Assembly: GCF_016654005.1 (NCBI RefSeq)
Contig: NZ_JAEPWN010000008.1
Span: forward strand, 1 to 64,000
From: Brevundimonas nasdae
GTDB lineage: Bacteria; Pseudomonadota; Alphaproteobacteria; Caulobacterales; Caulobacteraceae
DNA length: 64,000 nt
Direction: 5' to 3'
The notes beneath the pieces were generated by a model, which saw only the letters and a program-made list of their open reading frames with translations, did no database searches and had not been told where the DNA came from. Of this stretch, positions 8,358 to 16,247 are shown in pieces. How positions within the stretch are numbered: the stretch's first letter is position 1; each line of letters opens with the position of its first letter. A program made the translations under genes and the position numbers.

Positions 8358-9437
8358 ATGGCTGAGAGTCAAGTTCCCTATCCCTACACCCCAGCCCGGC
8401 TGGCGGCCTTGAGGGCGGCGCTGTCCGAGACCCGGTTCGACACCTACCTGACCGCCGCCGGCTACCACGTGGATCATGCGGTCGGCCTCTATCTCTACAA
8501 CGCCAGACTCGCCAAGGCGCTGCTCTATCCGCTGCACATGGTGGAAGTCGTGCTGCGAAACGGGATCGATGCGCTCCTGGTCGAGAAATACGGCGCGGAC
8601 TGGCCTCGGGAGATGGCCTTCCGGGCGCTTCTGCCGGCGGTCGGCGTTCAGGCCATCGATACCGCGATCACAAGGATCGAGGACGACAAGAAGGCGAGGG
8701 CCAGTCGGGAGCAGATCGTCGCGGCGCTCACTTTCGACTTCTGGTCGAACCTGTTCAGACCCGACTACGACCGCCCGCTATGGCAGGTCCATCTTCGCCG
8801 GGTGTTGCCCCACCTGGCGCCCGGGTTGACCCGGGCGGACGTCCAGATCCTTGTTCGCGAGATCAACCGGCTTCGCAATCGCGTCGCGCACCACGAACCG
8901 GTCCTTGGGCTGGACCTAAACGCCCTGCACAAATCCATTCTGGATATGATCGCCGCCCGTGACCCTGAGGCGGCGGACTGGACCCGTCATCACTCGACCC
9001 TGGGTCTGGCCTTGCGGAGCCGTCCGACCCGCGCCCAGGCCTTTCGACCTGTGCTGGGAGACGTGGCCGATCGCAATTTCCTGGCGGTTTCCGGTGATCA
9101 GCCCCTGCTGGAGGCGCTCGACGGCTTCGGTGCGGAGGTCGTCGCGATCGTGCGGACGGATGTCGGCGGGGCGCCGACCGGTGCGGTCACGCCGGTACTG
9201 CTCGACTACATCGTATCGCAGTCGAAACTGGCCGGCGGGATGATCGATCTGACCGATCATGATCTGGACGATGTCGTGCAGGTCGGCGGACTCCAGGGCA
9301 GCTGGATCGGCATGACGCCAGACACCCCGGTCTTTCAGGTCGTCAAAGGCCTGCAGGCTGACAAGGTGCGGGTCGTCGTGGCGGCGGACCGTGCGGGTGT
9401 CACGGGAGTCATCGCCAGGGCGCACCGTCGGTATTGA
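8358..9437 (+). CDS. Abi-family protein with HEPN-like RxxxxH motif
   Basis: A 359-residue protein resembling the Abi-like/Abi_2 family of abortive infection proteins. The N-terminal half is helical (LYLYNARLAKALLYPLHMVEVVLRN) and contains R173-N-R-V-A-H178, the RxxxxH motif of HEPN ribonucleases, in the context REINRLRNRVAHHEP. The C-terminal 170 residues are an alpha/beta-like extension (VVAIVRTDVGG, VVKGLQADKVRVVVAADRAG) that I do not recognise and that is longer than in simple Abi proteins. The start is the ATG at 8358 with AAGGTAG ahead. It is the first cargo gene after the integrase. RNase activity is inferred from the motif only. Confidence 0.7.
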   Translation: MAESQVPYPYTPARLAALRAALSETRFDTYLTAAGYHVDHAVGLYLYNARLAKALLYPLHMVEVVLRNGIDALLVEKYGADWPREMAFRALLPAVGVQAIDTAITRIEDDKKARASREQIVAALTFDFWSNLFRPDYDRPLWQVHLRRVLPHLAPGLTRADVQILVREINRLRNRVAHHEPVLGLDLNALHKSILDMIAARDPEAADWTRHHSTLGLALRSRPTRAQAFRPVLGDVADRNFLAVSGDQPLLEALDGFGAEVVAIVRTDVGGAPTGAVTPVLLDYIVSQSKLAGGMIDLTDHDLDDVVQVGGLQGSWIGMTPDTPVFQVVKGLQADKVRVVVAADRAGVTGVIARAHRRY

Positions 9438-9485
9438 TCGGATCCGATGCCTCTGCGATCACGCGACCCGACCTAAGCTTCGCAG

Positions 9486-9761
9486 ATGGAACGTCTGCTG
9501 CTCGTCCTTGGAACCGTCCCCGCCCGGATCACCGCCGGTCTGGCCTGTATGGCGGCGCTGGCCGTTCTTCTGGCACCGGGAGAGGGATGGACGGCTGACT
9601 GGGAGAAGGTCGTCGCCTTCGTCGCGGCGCTTGGCCTCTGGGGTCTGGCCGAGGCGCGGTGTCGCCGAGGTATTACGGCTCAGAACGGGGGGGCGCCCAC
9701 GACGATCGGATGTTGGCGGTCGATCTCGAGCGGTTCGTCCGAAGCCTCCCACCTGTCGTGA
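9486..9761 (+). CDS. Small membrane protein, probably frameshifted at a G7 run
   Basis: A 91-residue ORF with two hydrophobic segments (about 9-29 and 40-54). After residue 67 it meets a run of seven Gs (9687-9693). Past that run this frame turns Ser-rich and ends at 9761. The -1 frame instead encodes a convincing helix (RMLAVDLERFVRSLPPVV, then TRKQILARLIESG) ending at 9838. A lost G, a sequencing error or -1 slippage would therefore yield one protein of about 117 residues from 9486 to 9838. Function unknown. Confidence 0.45.
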   Translation: MERLLLVLGTVPARITAGLACMAALAVLLAPGEGWTADWEKVVAFVAALGLWGLAEARCRRGITAQNGGAPTTIGCWRSISSGSSEASHLS

Positions 9762-9921
9762 CGCGCAAGCAAATCCTCGCGCGCCTGATCGAGTCAGGAC
9801 GGGCACCGCCGCCGCCGGATCGAGGGAGGTCCAGATGATCCCCCGGGCCTAGGTCGGTCCGGCGTGAGGAAGTGGAAGATCGGCGGTCGGCGCCACGGTC
9901 GGATCGAGATATGGAGCATGA

Positions 9922-10542
9922 ATGCAGCTACCCGAGAACATCTGCGGCCATGCGCCGCTCGAGATTCGCGATGCCTTCAAGGCCTTCCTCGATCTTCCGA
10001 CTGCGTACGACTGGTCAGGCAGCTTCCCGACGGTAACGCCAAAGCGGATGACGCCGGAGTTCCTCAGTGGCCGGCTGGCTATCTGTACAGCCGAGGCGAC
10101 GAGCCTGATCACCTGTTTCACATCGGAGGGATGGCTGGAGCCCGGAACAGCCGTACCGACGACCAAGGGGATGTCCCTCGCGCAGCACATCGTCCGTCCC
10201 CGACTCCCGCGCGACGAGGCCGACGAAATTTTTGACGCCATCCTTAGCTGGGCCGAAACGCATAACGAGGCGGCGGTCGGCGACATCCGGATCAAGTCGT
10301 TGTTTCTGTATGGCAGCTATCTGACCGGTGATGGCGACGTGGGCGATATCGATCTGATCGTCGTCACGAATGAAGAGGATCTGACGGATCAGGGCCTGCT
10401 TCAGCCCGAGCATGAAGATGAGGTTGCGGCGGCTGTCTCAGCGCTGGAGGCGATCTCGGAGTACATCAGTCCCGCGACGCCACTCGACATGCTCAAGATG
10501 CCCGATGCGACTTTCCATCGCGTCTACAAATGGCATGGCTGA
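9922..10542 (+). CDS. Nucleotidyltransferase-fold protein (MNT-like)
   Basis: A 206-residue protein. Residues about 60-110 look like a winged-helix or helical adaptor (LITCFTSEGWLEPGTAVP). Residues 125-160 carry the pol-beta nucleotidyltransferase signature: Gly131-Ser132 in LYGSYLTGDGDVGDIDL and Asp142-x-Asp144. Such proteins transfer nucleotides to protein or RNA targets; many are halves of toxin-antitoxin or phage-defence pairs. The downstream metalloprotease gene overlaps it by 13 bp or follows within 25 bp, so the two are probably co-translated. The target is not predictable from sequence. Confidence 0.7.
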   Translation: MQLPENICGHAPLEIRDAFKAFLDLPTAYDWSGSFPTVTPKRMTPEFLSGRLAICTAEATSLITCFTSEGWLEPGTAVPTTKGMSLAQHIVRPRLPRDEADEIFDAILSWAETHNEAAVGDIRIKSLFLYGSYLTGDGDVGDIDLIVVTNEEDLTDQGLLQPEHEDEVAAAVSALEAISEYISPATPLDMLKMPDATFHRVYKWHG

Positions 10543-11678
10543 GTTTCGGGATTTTTGGATTGGCGATGGTGAAGAAGACCGAGGTTTCCGCCCAGCTCTG
10601 GCCGCAGATCTTCGAGCGGCTCGCACAGGACGAGTATGCCGCGCTGGTCGATCCGGACCATGACACCTTGAATGATGATCGGCGGATGCGGACGGCGCTC
10701 GCACGCGCTGGGTGGACTGAGGCGCAGATCGCGACCATCGCTGCCGCACATGCCGCTCGACAGGAGGCGGCCCCGGTCACCAGCCCGGGTGTCAGTCCGG
10801 ACGTCGAAATCGCCTTTGATCGTCTCACGGCGGATGTGGAGTCGGCCATGGCGCGGCTGGGTCTGTCGTCCTATGAAAGAGTAGCCCGCGGCGTGGAGCC
10901 CAGGCTTGGACCGATCGCCGCCAAGATCAATGTGACGATGACTGATGAGAGCATCGTCACCGTGGGGGCCTTCCTGTTTCGGTACTGCGGCCTGATCGCA
11001 CGCGCGTTCACCCGCACGCTGCTTCTGGATCCCGTATTCTGGCAGTCACCGGACTGGGATGAGCGGGAGGCGCTGGCTCGGCTTTCAAGGCAGCCCGCGC
11101 TTATGTGGTACTGGCTGAGGATCCAGATGTCGTTCGCCGTGACCGGGACCCACATCCTGACGCCGTATGAACCTTCCTCGCCCCAGGAGGTGATGCTGAT
11201 GGAGCAAGTGGCGCGAGCGATGGAGATTTTCGCCATCGCTCACGAATACGGTCATCACGACCTGGACCATGGGCGCTGCCTTGAGGCCGACGCGAAGGCA
11301 GAGGAGTTCGCCGCAGATCAGTTCGCGCTTCGCATCGGTTATGAGGTCGAGCGATTCCCTTTCCTCATGGAGAGTCCCTATCTGGCGGGGGGCGCTGGCG
11401 GCGTCGTCCTCCTGCTGGCCCTCGAAAACCTGCGCGAGGTCGGTGACATCGTACTGAGCCGTCGTGCCTTGCAGGCCGACACCCATCCTGCCGCCGAAGA
11501 AAGGATCAGCCGTTTCGACACCGTCGCCGTTCTGAAGCCACAGGAGTTCGGTGTCCTGCGCGGCTTCCGGAGCGTGTCTGCGCGCATTATGAGGACGGTC
11601 GGCACGAGCATCCGCGAGGGCGCGCGCACTCTGCCTGAACCTCTAGTCGAGCTGCTGAAGACCCATGCCATCCCCTGA
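10530..11678 (+). CDS. HExxH zinc metalloprotease-like protein paired with the nucleotidyltransferase
   Basis: A 382-residue protein (370 if the ATG at 10566, MVKKTEVSAQ, is used, which I think equally likely). The zinc site is clear: AHEYGHHDLDHG at about 237-248, with HEYGH as HExxH, followed by EEFAADQFAL at about 258-267, supplying the third ligand in the gluzincin manner. A helical region precedes the motif. A short hydrophobic segment follows it (GGAGGVVLLLAL). There is no signal peptide, so cytosolic action is likely. Defence proteases such as Lit (peptidase U49) have the same general logic, but I cannot assign the family. Context: island cargo, coupled to the nucleotidyltransferase. 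Confidence 0.7.
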   Translation: MAWLSFGIFGLAMVKKTEVSAQLWPQIFERLAQDEYAALVDPDHDTLNDDRRMRTALARAGWTEAQIATIAAAHAARQEAAPVTSPGVSPDVEIAFDRLTADVESAMARLGLSSYERVARGVEPRLGPIAAKINVTMTDESIVTVGAFLFRYCGLIARAFTRTLLLDPVFWQSPDWDEREALARLSRQPALMWYWLRIQMSFAVTGTHILTPYEPSSPQEVMLMEQVARAMEIFAIAHEYGHHDLDHGRCLEADAKAEEFAADQFALRIGYEVERFPFLMESPYLAGGAGGVVLLLALENLREVGDIVLSRRALQADTHPAAEERISRFDTVAVLKPQEFGVLRGFRSVSARIMRTVGTSIREGARTLPEPLVELLKTHAIP

Positions 11679-11914
11679 GATCGGCCCGGAAACGGAACCG
11701 AAAGCCCTGATATGACTGTAGATGTCAAAGCGGCGAGCCCGAATGGCATCTCAGCGCGCGATACCGCGGCTTATCGCGGCCCCCGAGATTGGCCGGAGAC
11801 CTCAAATCTTTCGCGCCATTGTCGGTGATTGATCGGGTGTGTCGGGATGACGATTATCCCCCACCGAAAAGTCTCGGCTTGCCGAAGGAGAATGGCAGGC
11901 AGTATCCCCGGACC

Positions 11915-12508
11915 ATGACGAGTCTTCTCAAGGACGGAGATGTGCGGCGCGCTGTCTATGCGCGAATGCTCAGCGCCGCCGTCCGTAGCCCGGATACGCT
12001 GGTCATCGACGAGCTAGGCTTGGATCATGGTTCGTGCCGGGTCGATATCGCGGTGATCAACGGCCACATCCGGGGATTGGAAATCAAGGCCGAGGCCGAC
12101 ACCCTGACGCGGCTTCCAGCGCAGGTCGCTGCGTACGGCGACGTCGTGGACAAAGCCTCGCTGATCGTCGCCGAGCGCCACCTCGACGCGGCGTTGCCAT
12201 TGCTCCCTCAGTGGTGGGGCGTGGTTGTCGCGACGCGTTTCTCAAATGGCGAAGTTGCGTTGCGGCGGGTTCGGGAAGAGCGCGTCAATCGCACCGTCGA
12301 TCCCATCGTTCTGGCCAGACTCCTCTGGCGGCCGGAAGCGGCTCAGATATTGCGCGATCTGAATACGGCTGAGCGGAAGCTTCGTGGCCCACGCGAGGAG
12401 CTGTACCAGCAACTGATCGAAGCCCTTTCGCGCCGTGAGCTGTCCATGCGCGTGCGCGAAACGCTCAAGGCGCGGGCAATCTGGCGAGATCGTCCAAGAC
12501 CACAGTGA
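11915..12508 (+). CDS. sce7726 family protein (PD-(D/E)xK-like)
   Basis: A 197-residue protein with the sce7726-family layout. It has an N-terminal helical start (MTSLLKDGDVRRAVYARML), then a core resembling restriction-endonuclease-like folds: IDELGLDHGSCRVDIAVI (Asp), then GLEIKAEADT (E-x-K) and the strand ASLIVAERH. Such proteins usually occur beside a sce7725/beta-family gene, and one lies tail-to-tail here, overlapping by 44 bp at 12465-12508. The ATG at 11915 matches the usual family start; the frame is open back to a TTG at 11789. Nuclease activity is inferred from the motif pattern only. Confidence 0.7.
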   Translation: MTSLLKDGDVRRAVYARMLSAAVRSPDTLVIDELGLDHGSCRVDIAVINGHIRGLEIKAEADTLTRLPAQVAAYGDVVDKASLIVAERHLDAALPLLPQWWGVVVATRFSNGEVALRRVREERVNRTVDPIVLARLLWRPEAAQILRDLNTAERKLRGPREELYQQLIEALSRRELSMRVRETLKARAIWRDRPRPQ

Positions 12509-13154
12509 TGTGGTGGTTGGTGGCGACCCACTTCCAGGTGGTCGCGTTGCCGCGGCTGACGCGTCCGTGTTCGCAGTCACTGATGTATCCGCTGCCCGCG
12601 GAATAGGTCGCGCCATGGTAGGCGGACGCTCCGGTGATCAGCTTGCAAAGTCCAGGATAGGCCTGATTGGTCTCACCCTTGAGGCGCTTGCGCCGGGCCA
12701 CGAGCCATCCGCTCGTCGTTGCGTAGCGGACGTTCGGCGCCCCGCACATGAACCGCATATCCCCTTTTGGGAAAGCCACGGCGGCCACCGCGTAGTCGCC
12801 GAACGCAGGGCGTCTTGCGCCGTTGGGCAGGGCGGCCGCGAGCGTACGATAAAAGAGCCAGTCGTTGCGCGGCAACAGCTCGAGCGAGGTCTTGAGATGG
12901 GCGAGACTGTCCGGGAAGGACGCGGCCATGACGACGAGGCTTCGTGCGTTGGTCATGGTAGACGAAGCGCTCAGCGCGGCCTGGACCACGCCCACGAGAC
13001 CGTGCAACGGCTCGTAGGCCGGAGCTCGCAGGTCCAGGACCAGGTCGAGTTCAGAGAGGTCGAGCCCCAAGGCCGCGAGCAATGCGGCGACGTTCACGTC
13101 GAAGTCCGGATCCAGGGCCTCGTCCAAGGTGCACCGCAGAACTGGTACGTCCAA
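12465..13154 (-). pseudogene. Beta-family (T4 beta/sce7725-like) protein, N-terminus missing
   Basis: The encoded 229 residues match the middle and C-terminal parts of the beta family as I know it: DPDFDVNVAALLAALGL, RPAFGDYAVA, DMRF, and the ending TTWKWVATNHHITVVLDDLA. The family is usually about 350 residues and begins with a conserved region ending in P-L-x-E-V; that part, about 120 residues, is absent. The best start is a weak TTG at 13154. Beyond it the frame meets the truncated recombinase on the other strand. It overlaps the sce7726 gene tail-to-tail. Probably a remnant created by recombination. Confidence 0.65.
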
Positions 13155-13258
13155 TGGCGAGAACGTCGCCGTGGGTTCTTCACCGGCTGGGAAGCAGAGA
13201 TGCTGCTGTTGGCTGCGGCTCTGACGGGGGAGAAGACCGGCTGGCTACGTCAAAGCCC

Positions 13259-14200
13259 ATGGCTGCTGAGCGGCTCGTTCCGATCTCGGGTTTGGTCAGC
13301 GGGGATCAGGTTGATGACGTCCGTCGTGACTGGGAGGCCGCCTGTAGCCGCCTCAATGCCCATGCGCTTCAGCGCGCCAAGGAAATCACGCGGGTAGCTC
13401 GGATCCACCGGGACCCGTTCGAGCCGCTCTTACCAATCCTGGAGGCCTCAAGTCCGGTGGGCGAGTACCGGAAGATCACGGCGGAAATCCTCAAACGTAT
13501 GCCTGATGCACGACGTTATCCCCGCGGAGCGGCGGAGAGTGTTCGGGCGCTGCTGATGCTGCGCCTTGGCCTCCATTTGGGCCTTCGTCAGAAGAACCTG
13601 CGGCAGATGCTTCTCTGTCCCAAAGACCGCGCGCCGACGACCGAACGGGAGCTCGAGAGGCTCAAGTGCGGCGAGCTCCGCTGGAGCGACCGCGAGGCCG
13701 CCTGGGAGGTTTTCGTGCCCTGTGCGGCGTTCAAGAACGCTGGCTCGGCCTATTTTGCGAAGCGACCGTTTCGTTTGTTGCTACCGGACCTCGACGGTCT
13801 TTACGGTTGGCTGGACGCCTACGTGACCGTGCATCGGCGGGTGCTGCTGGGAGGGGCCGACGATCCAAGTACTGTGTTCGTGAAAACCCGCAAACGCACC
13901 TCGACCAATGCCGCGTACAATCAGACCACCTTCTACGAAGCCTGGCGTCTGACCATCCAGCGATACGGGATCTACAATCCATACACCGGCCGGGGCGCCA
14001 TCGCTGGTCTGCTGCCGCATGGGCCTCACAGCGTACGCGACGTGCTGGCTACCCATGTGCTCAAGACAACAGGCTCCTATGAGCAGGCCAGCTACGCGAT
14101 CCAGGACGCGCCCGCGACAGTGCAGGCGCACTACGGTCGGTTCTTGCCGCAGGACAAGGCAGCGCTTGCCGCTGCTGTGTTGAACAAGGTCTGGGCCTAG
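13259..14200 (+). pseudogene. Tyrosine recombinase, C-terminal part
   Basis: About 313 residues resembling the catalytic half of a phage-type integrase: LRLGLHLGLRQKNLRQML (Arg I), PHGPHSVRDVLATH (HxxR) and VQAHYGRF (His and the Tyr nucleophile). No complete core-binding or arm-binding domain precedes it. The frame is open further left to 13082, but that part is antisense to the beta-family remnant and reads like noise. The junction near 13155-13260, with two truncated genes back to back, suggests a deletion or insertion scar. It may be a decayed second integrase of the island; expression is uncertain. Confidence 0.55.
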
Positions 14201-14210
14201 GATCGCTTCC

Positions 14211-14241
14211 GGAGGGGCGGGGCGTGTGGCCCCGTCCCTCC
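14211..14241 (+). terminator. GC-rich hairpin after the recombinase remnant
   Basis: Arms GGAGGG-g-CGGGG and CCCCG-t-CCCTCC pair almost perfectly 10 bp after the recombinase stop. There is no T-run, so it may act as a weak terminator or transcript-stabilising hairpin. Confidence 0.5.
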
Positions 14242-14553
14242 ATTGAACGCCTCAAGCAGGCGTTTCACCAACGATGGTTGTCGAGATGGCGGGGATGACC
14301 CCTGATACCCATTCGCTCGATGACGCCGATCTGAGATGTTACAGTACAAGTCGAATCAGTTTTTGGGGTGCAAAGACAGAAATTCGGTCTCACTTGCTCC
14401 AAAAGGCACCAAAAGATACAGTTATCACACATTTTTGATAACCTCGATTTCTTCTTACTTTTCAACGGTACTATATTTTCCCGGGCATTGTGCGGGTATC
14501 AGTGATTCTCCACTCTAAGTTTCTTGTTTATATTCAGTGATGTGGATCGATGT
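14242..14553. other. AT-rich gene-free right end of the island
   Basis: No credible gene. Marked AT-richness (14330-14550) contrasts with the GC-rich surroundings. The octamer TCAGTGAT occurs at 14499-14506 and 14534-14541, and TCAGTAAT starts the att core at 14554. These spaced repeats are candidate integrase or excisionase binding sites. Confidence 0.5.
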
Positions 14554-14572
14554 TCAGTAATCGAGTGGGAAT
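14554..14572 (+). other. att site: right island boundary, guaA 3' end
   Basis: The sequence TCAGTAATCGAGTGGGAAT followed by GA reads ATC GAG TGG GAA TGA (Ile-Glu-Trp-Glu-stop), the GMP synthase tail. It matches the left copy at 6662-6680 with one mismatch and a different stop codon. To the right, ordinary chromosome begins 17 bp before the flavin reductase stop codon. Confidence 0.85.
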
Positions 14573-14589
14573 GAGGCGCGACGCCGGGA

Positions 14590-15099
14590 TCAGATAGCCA
14601 ACTGATCGATGGGGGCCAGGGTGTGGAAGTCGCTGGAGTGAAACACCAGCGGCGTGATGTCGTCGGCGACCGATGCCCGGTGCAGGCGGAAGAGGACGAT
14701 GTCGTGGTCACCCGCGGGGATTTCGTTTTCGACTGAGCATTCCAGCCAGGCCGTTGCGTCGGCGAGGAACAGGGCACCGTCGGTGGTTGTCTCGTAATCC
14801 AGGCCCTGGAAGCGGTCGCCGGTCTTCTGGGCCAGTTGGCGTGCAACGGCAGAATGGCCATGGCTCAGGAATGAGATGCCAAGGCGTTTCCGCGTGCGTA
14901 ATTGCTGCCAGGTGCTGGAGCCGCGCTTGATGCAGACGGACACCAGTTGCGGCTTCAGCGAGATGGCGACGAAAGCGCTGGCGGTCATGCCGACCGGCTG
15001 ACCGCCAACCATGGCGCACAGGGTGGTGACGCCGGTTGGGAAGCGGCCGAATAGGCGGCGCAGCTCAGCATCATCGCTGATGTTGCTCAACATGTTCAT
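14590..15099 (-). CDS. Flavin reductase-like domain protein
   Basis: A 169-residue protein of the flavin reductase (HpaC/DIM6-NTAB) family: LRRLFGRFPTGVTTLCA at the N-terminus, then GMTASAFVAISLKPQLVSVCI and the GISFLSHGHSAVARQLA segment. These enzymes use NAD(P)H to reduce FMN or FAD and hand reduced flavin to a partner oxygenase. It is the third gene after MesX and MesD on the same strand, 91 bp from mesD. It could thus feed reduced flavin to that oxygen-dependent methionine synthase system; that link is inference. Confidence 0.85.
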   Translation of the reverse strand: MNMLSNISDDAELRRLFGRFPTGVTTLCAMVGGQPVGMTASAFVAISLKPQLVSVCIKRGSSTWQQLRTRKRLGISFLSHGHSAVARQLAQKTGDRFQGLDYETTTDGALFLADATAWLECSVENEIPAGDHDIVLFRLHRASVADDITPLVFHSSDFHTLAPIDQLAI

Positions 15100-15190
15100 G
15101 TGTTTGAACCCTGGGGCGCCGCATTCAGAGCGGCGTCGGCGAGCGCGCGGGCTTTTGTCATCAAGCCCGAGCGCCCGCTTCGATCATCTG

Positions 15191-16219
15191 TCAGGCGGAC
15201 AGTTCTTTGCGGATGATTTCGGCGCCTGCGCCCAAAGCCTTCAGCTTGCCGGTCGCGACGCGGCGCGAAAGGGGAGTCATGCCACAGTTGGTGGCGGGAT
15301 AGAGCTTGTCGGCGTCAACGAATTGAAGGGCCTTGCGCAGGGTGTCGGCGACTTCTTCCGGGGTTTCCACGGTGTTGGTGGCCACGTCGATGGCCCCGAC
15401 CATGACCTTTTTGCCGCGAATAAGCTCGATCAGGTCCATCGGCACGCGCGAATTCTGGGCTTCGAGCGAGATGATGTCGATGCTGGACTGCTGCAGCTTG
15501 GGGAAGGCTTCCTCATACTGCCGCCACTCCGAGCCGAGGGTCTTCTTCCAGTCCGTATTGGCCTTGATGCCGTAGCCGTAGCAGATGTGGACGGCGGTCT
15601 CGCACTTGAGCCCTTCGGCGGCCTTTTCCAGGGCCGCGACGCCCCAGTCGTTCACCTCATCGAAGAAGACGTTGAAGGCGGGTTCGTCGAACTGGATGAT
15701 GTCGACGCCAGCGGCTTCAAGCTCGCGCGCTTCCTGATTGAGGATCTTGGCGAACTCCCAGGCCAGGTTTTCGCGGCTCTTGTAGTGGTCGTCATACAGG
15801 GTGTCGATCATCGTCATCGGCCCGGGCAGGGCCCATTTGATCGGCTGTTTGGTTTGTTGGCGCAGGAATTTGGCGTCATCCACGAAGACCGACTTCGGAC
15901 GGCCGACGGCGCCGACGACGGTCGGGACGCTGGCGTCATAGCGATCGCGGATCTTGACGGTCTTGCGGATTTCGAAATCGACGCCGTCGAGGTGTTCGAT
16001 GAAGGTCGTGACGAAGTGTTGGCGCGTCTGTTCGCCGTCGCTGACGATGTCGATGCCTGCGTTCAGCTGGTCGTTCAGAGACAGGCGCAGAGCGTCCTGT
16101 TTGCCTTCGATCAGTTCGTCGCCTTGCAGTTTCCAGGGCGACCACAGCGTCTCGGGCTGGGCCAGCCAGGCGGGTTTGGGCAGGCTGCCGGCGGTCGAGG
16201 TGGGGAGAAGAGTTTTCAT
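15191..16219 (-). CDS. mesD: Core-MetE methionine synthase, MesD-like
   Basis: A 342-residue protein equal to the C-terminal catalytic half of cobalamin-independent methionine synthase, with no N-terminal MetE domain. Zinc/homocysteine site residues are visible: His211 and Cys213 (VHICYGYG), Glu253 (ISLEAQNSR) and Cys312 (ATNCGMTPL). IQFDEPAFN is the usual active-site strand. Short core-MetE proteins fall into the Mes families. The MesD type needs the DUF1852 protein MesX and oxygen, and MesX lies immediately upstream (28-bp gap), which decides the call. It makes methionine from homocysteine without the folate-binding N-terminal half. Cytosolic; expected to be repressed when B12 is present through the upstream riboswitch. 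Confidence 0.85.
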   Translation of the reverse strand: MKTLLPTSTAGSLPKPAWLAQPETLWSPWKLQGDELIEGKQDALRLSLNDQLNAGIDIVSDGEQTRQHFVTTFIEHLDGVDFEIRKTVKIRDRYDASVPTVVGAVGRPKSVFVDDAKFLRQQTKQPIKWALPGPMTMIDTLYDDHYKSRENLAWEFAKILNQEARELEAAGVDIIQFDEPAFNVFFDEVNDWGVAALEKAAEGLKCETAVHICYGYGIKANTDWKKTLGSEWRQYEEAFPKLQQSSIDIISLEAQNSRVPMDLIELIRGKKVMVGAIDVATNTVETPEEVADTLRKALQFVDADKLYPATNCGMTPLSRRVATGKLKALGAGAEIIRKELSA

Positions 16220-16247
16220 GGTGGTGACTTTATTGTTTTGGGTCTGA

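Larger units (their letters stand above)
6662..14572 (+). mobile_element. Genomic island integrated at the guaA 3' end, carrying defence-like genes
   Basis: Bounded by the two guaA-tail repeats (6662-6680 and 14554-14572). A P4-type integrase is the first gene, reading inward. The cargo is an Abi/HEPN protein, a small membrane ORF, a nucleotidyltransferase-metalloprotease pair, an sce7726-family protein, a partial beta-family gene and a partial tyrosine recombinase. There are no conjugation or replication genes, so it would need outside help to move between cells. Boundaries are seen directly; mobility is inferred. Confidence 0.8.

Noticed and set aside
12435..13397. A 320-codon plus-strand frame across the beta-family remnant
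   Set aside because: The minus strand carries recognisable beta-family sequence, so this frame is a shadow. A small piece near 13160-13260 was considered as the missing recombinase N-terminus but shows no clear motif.
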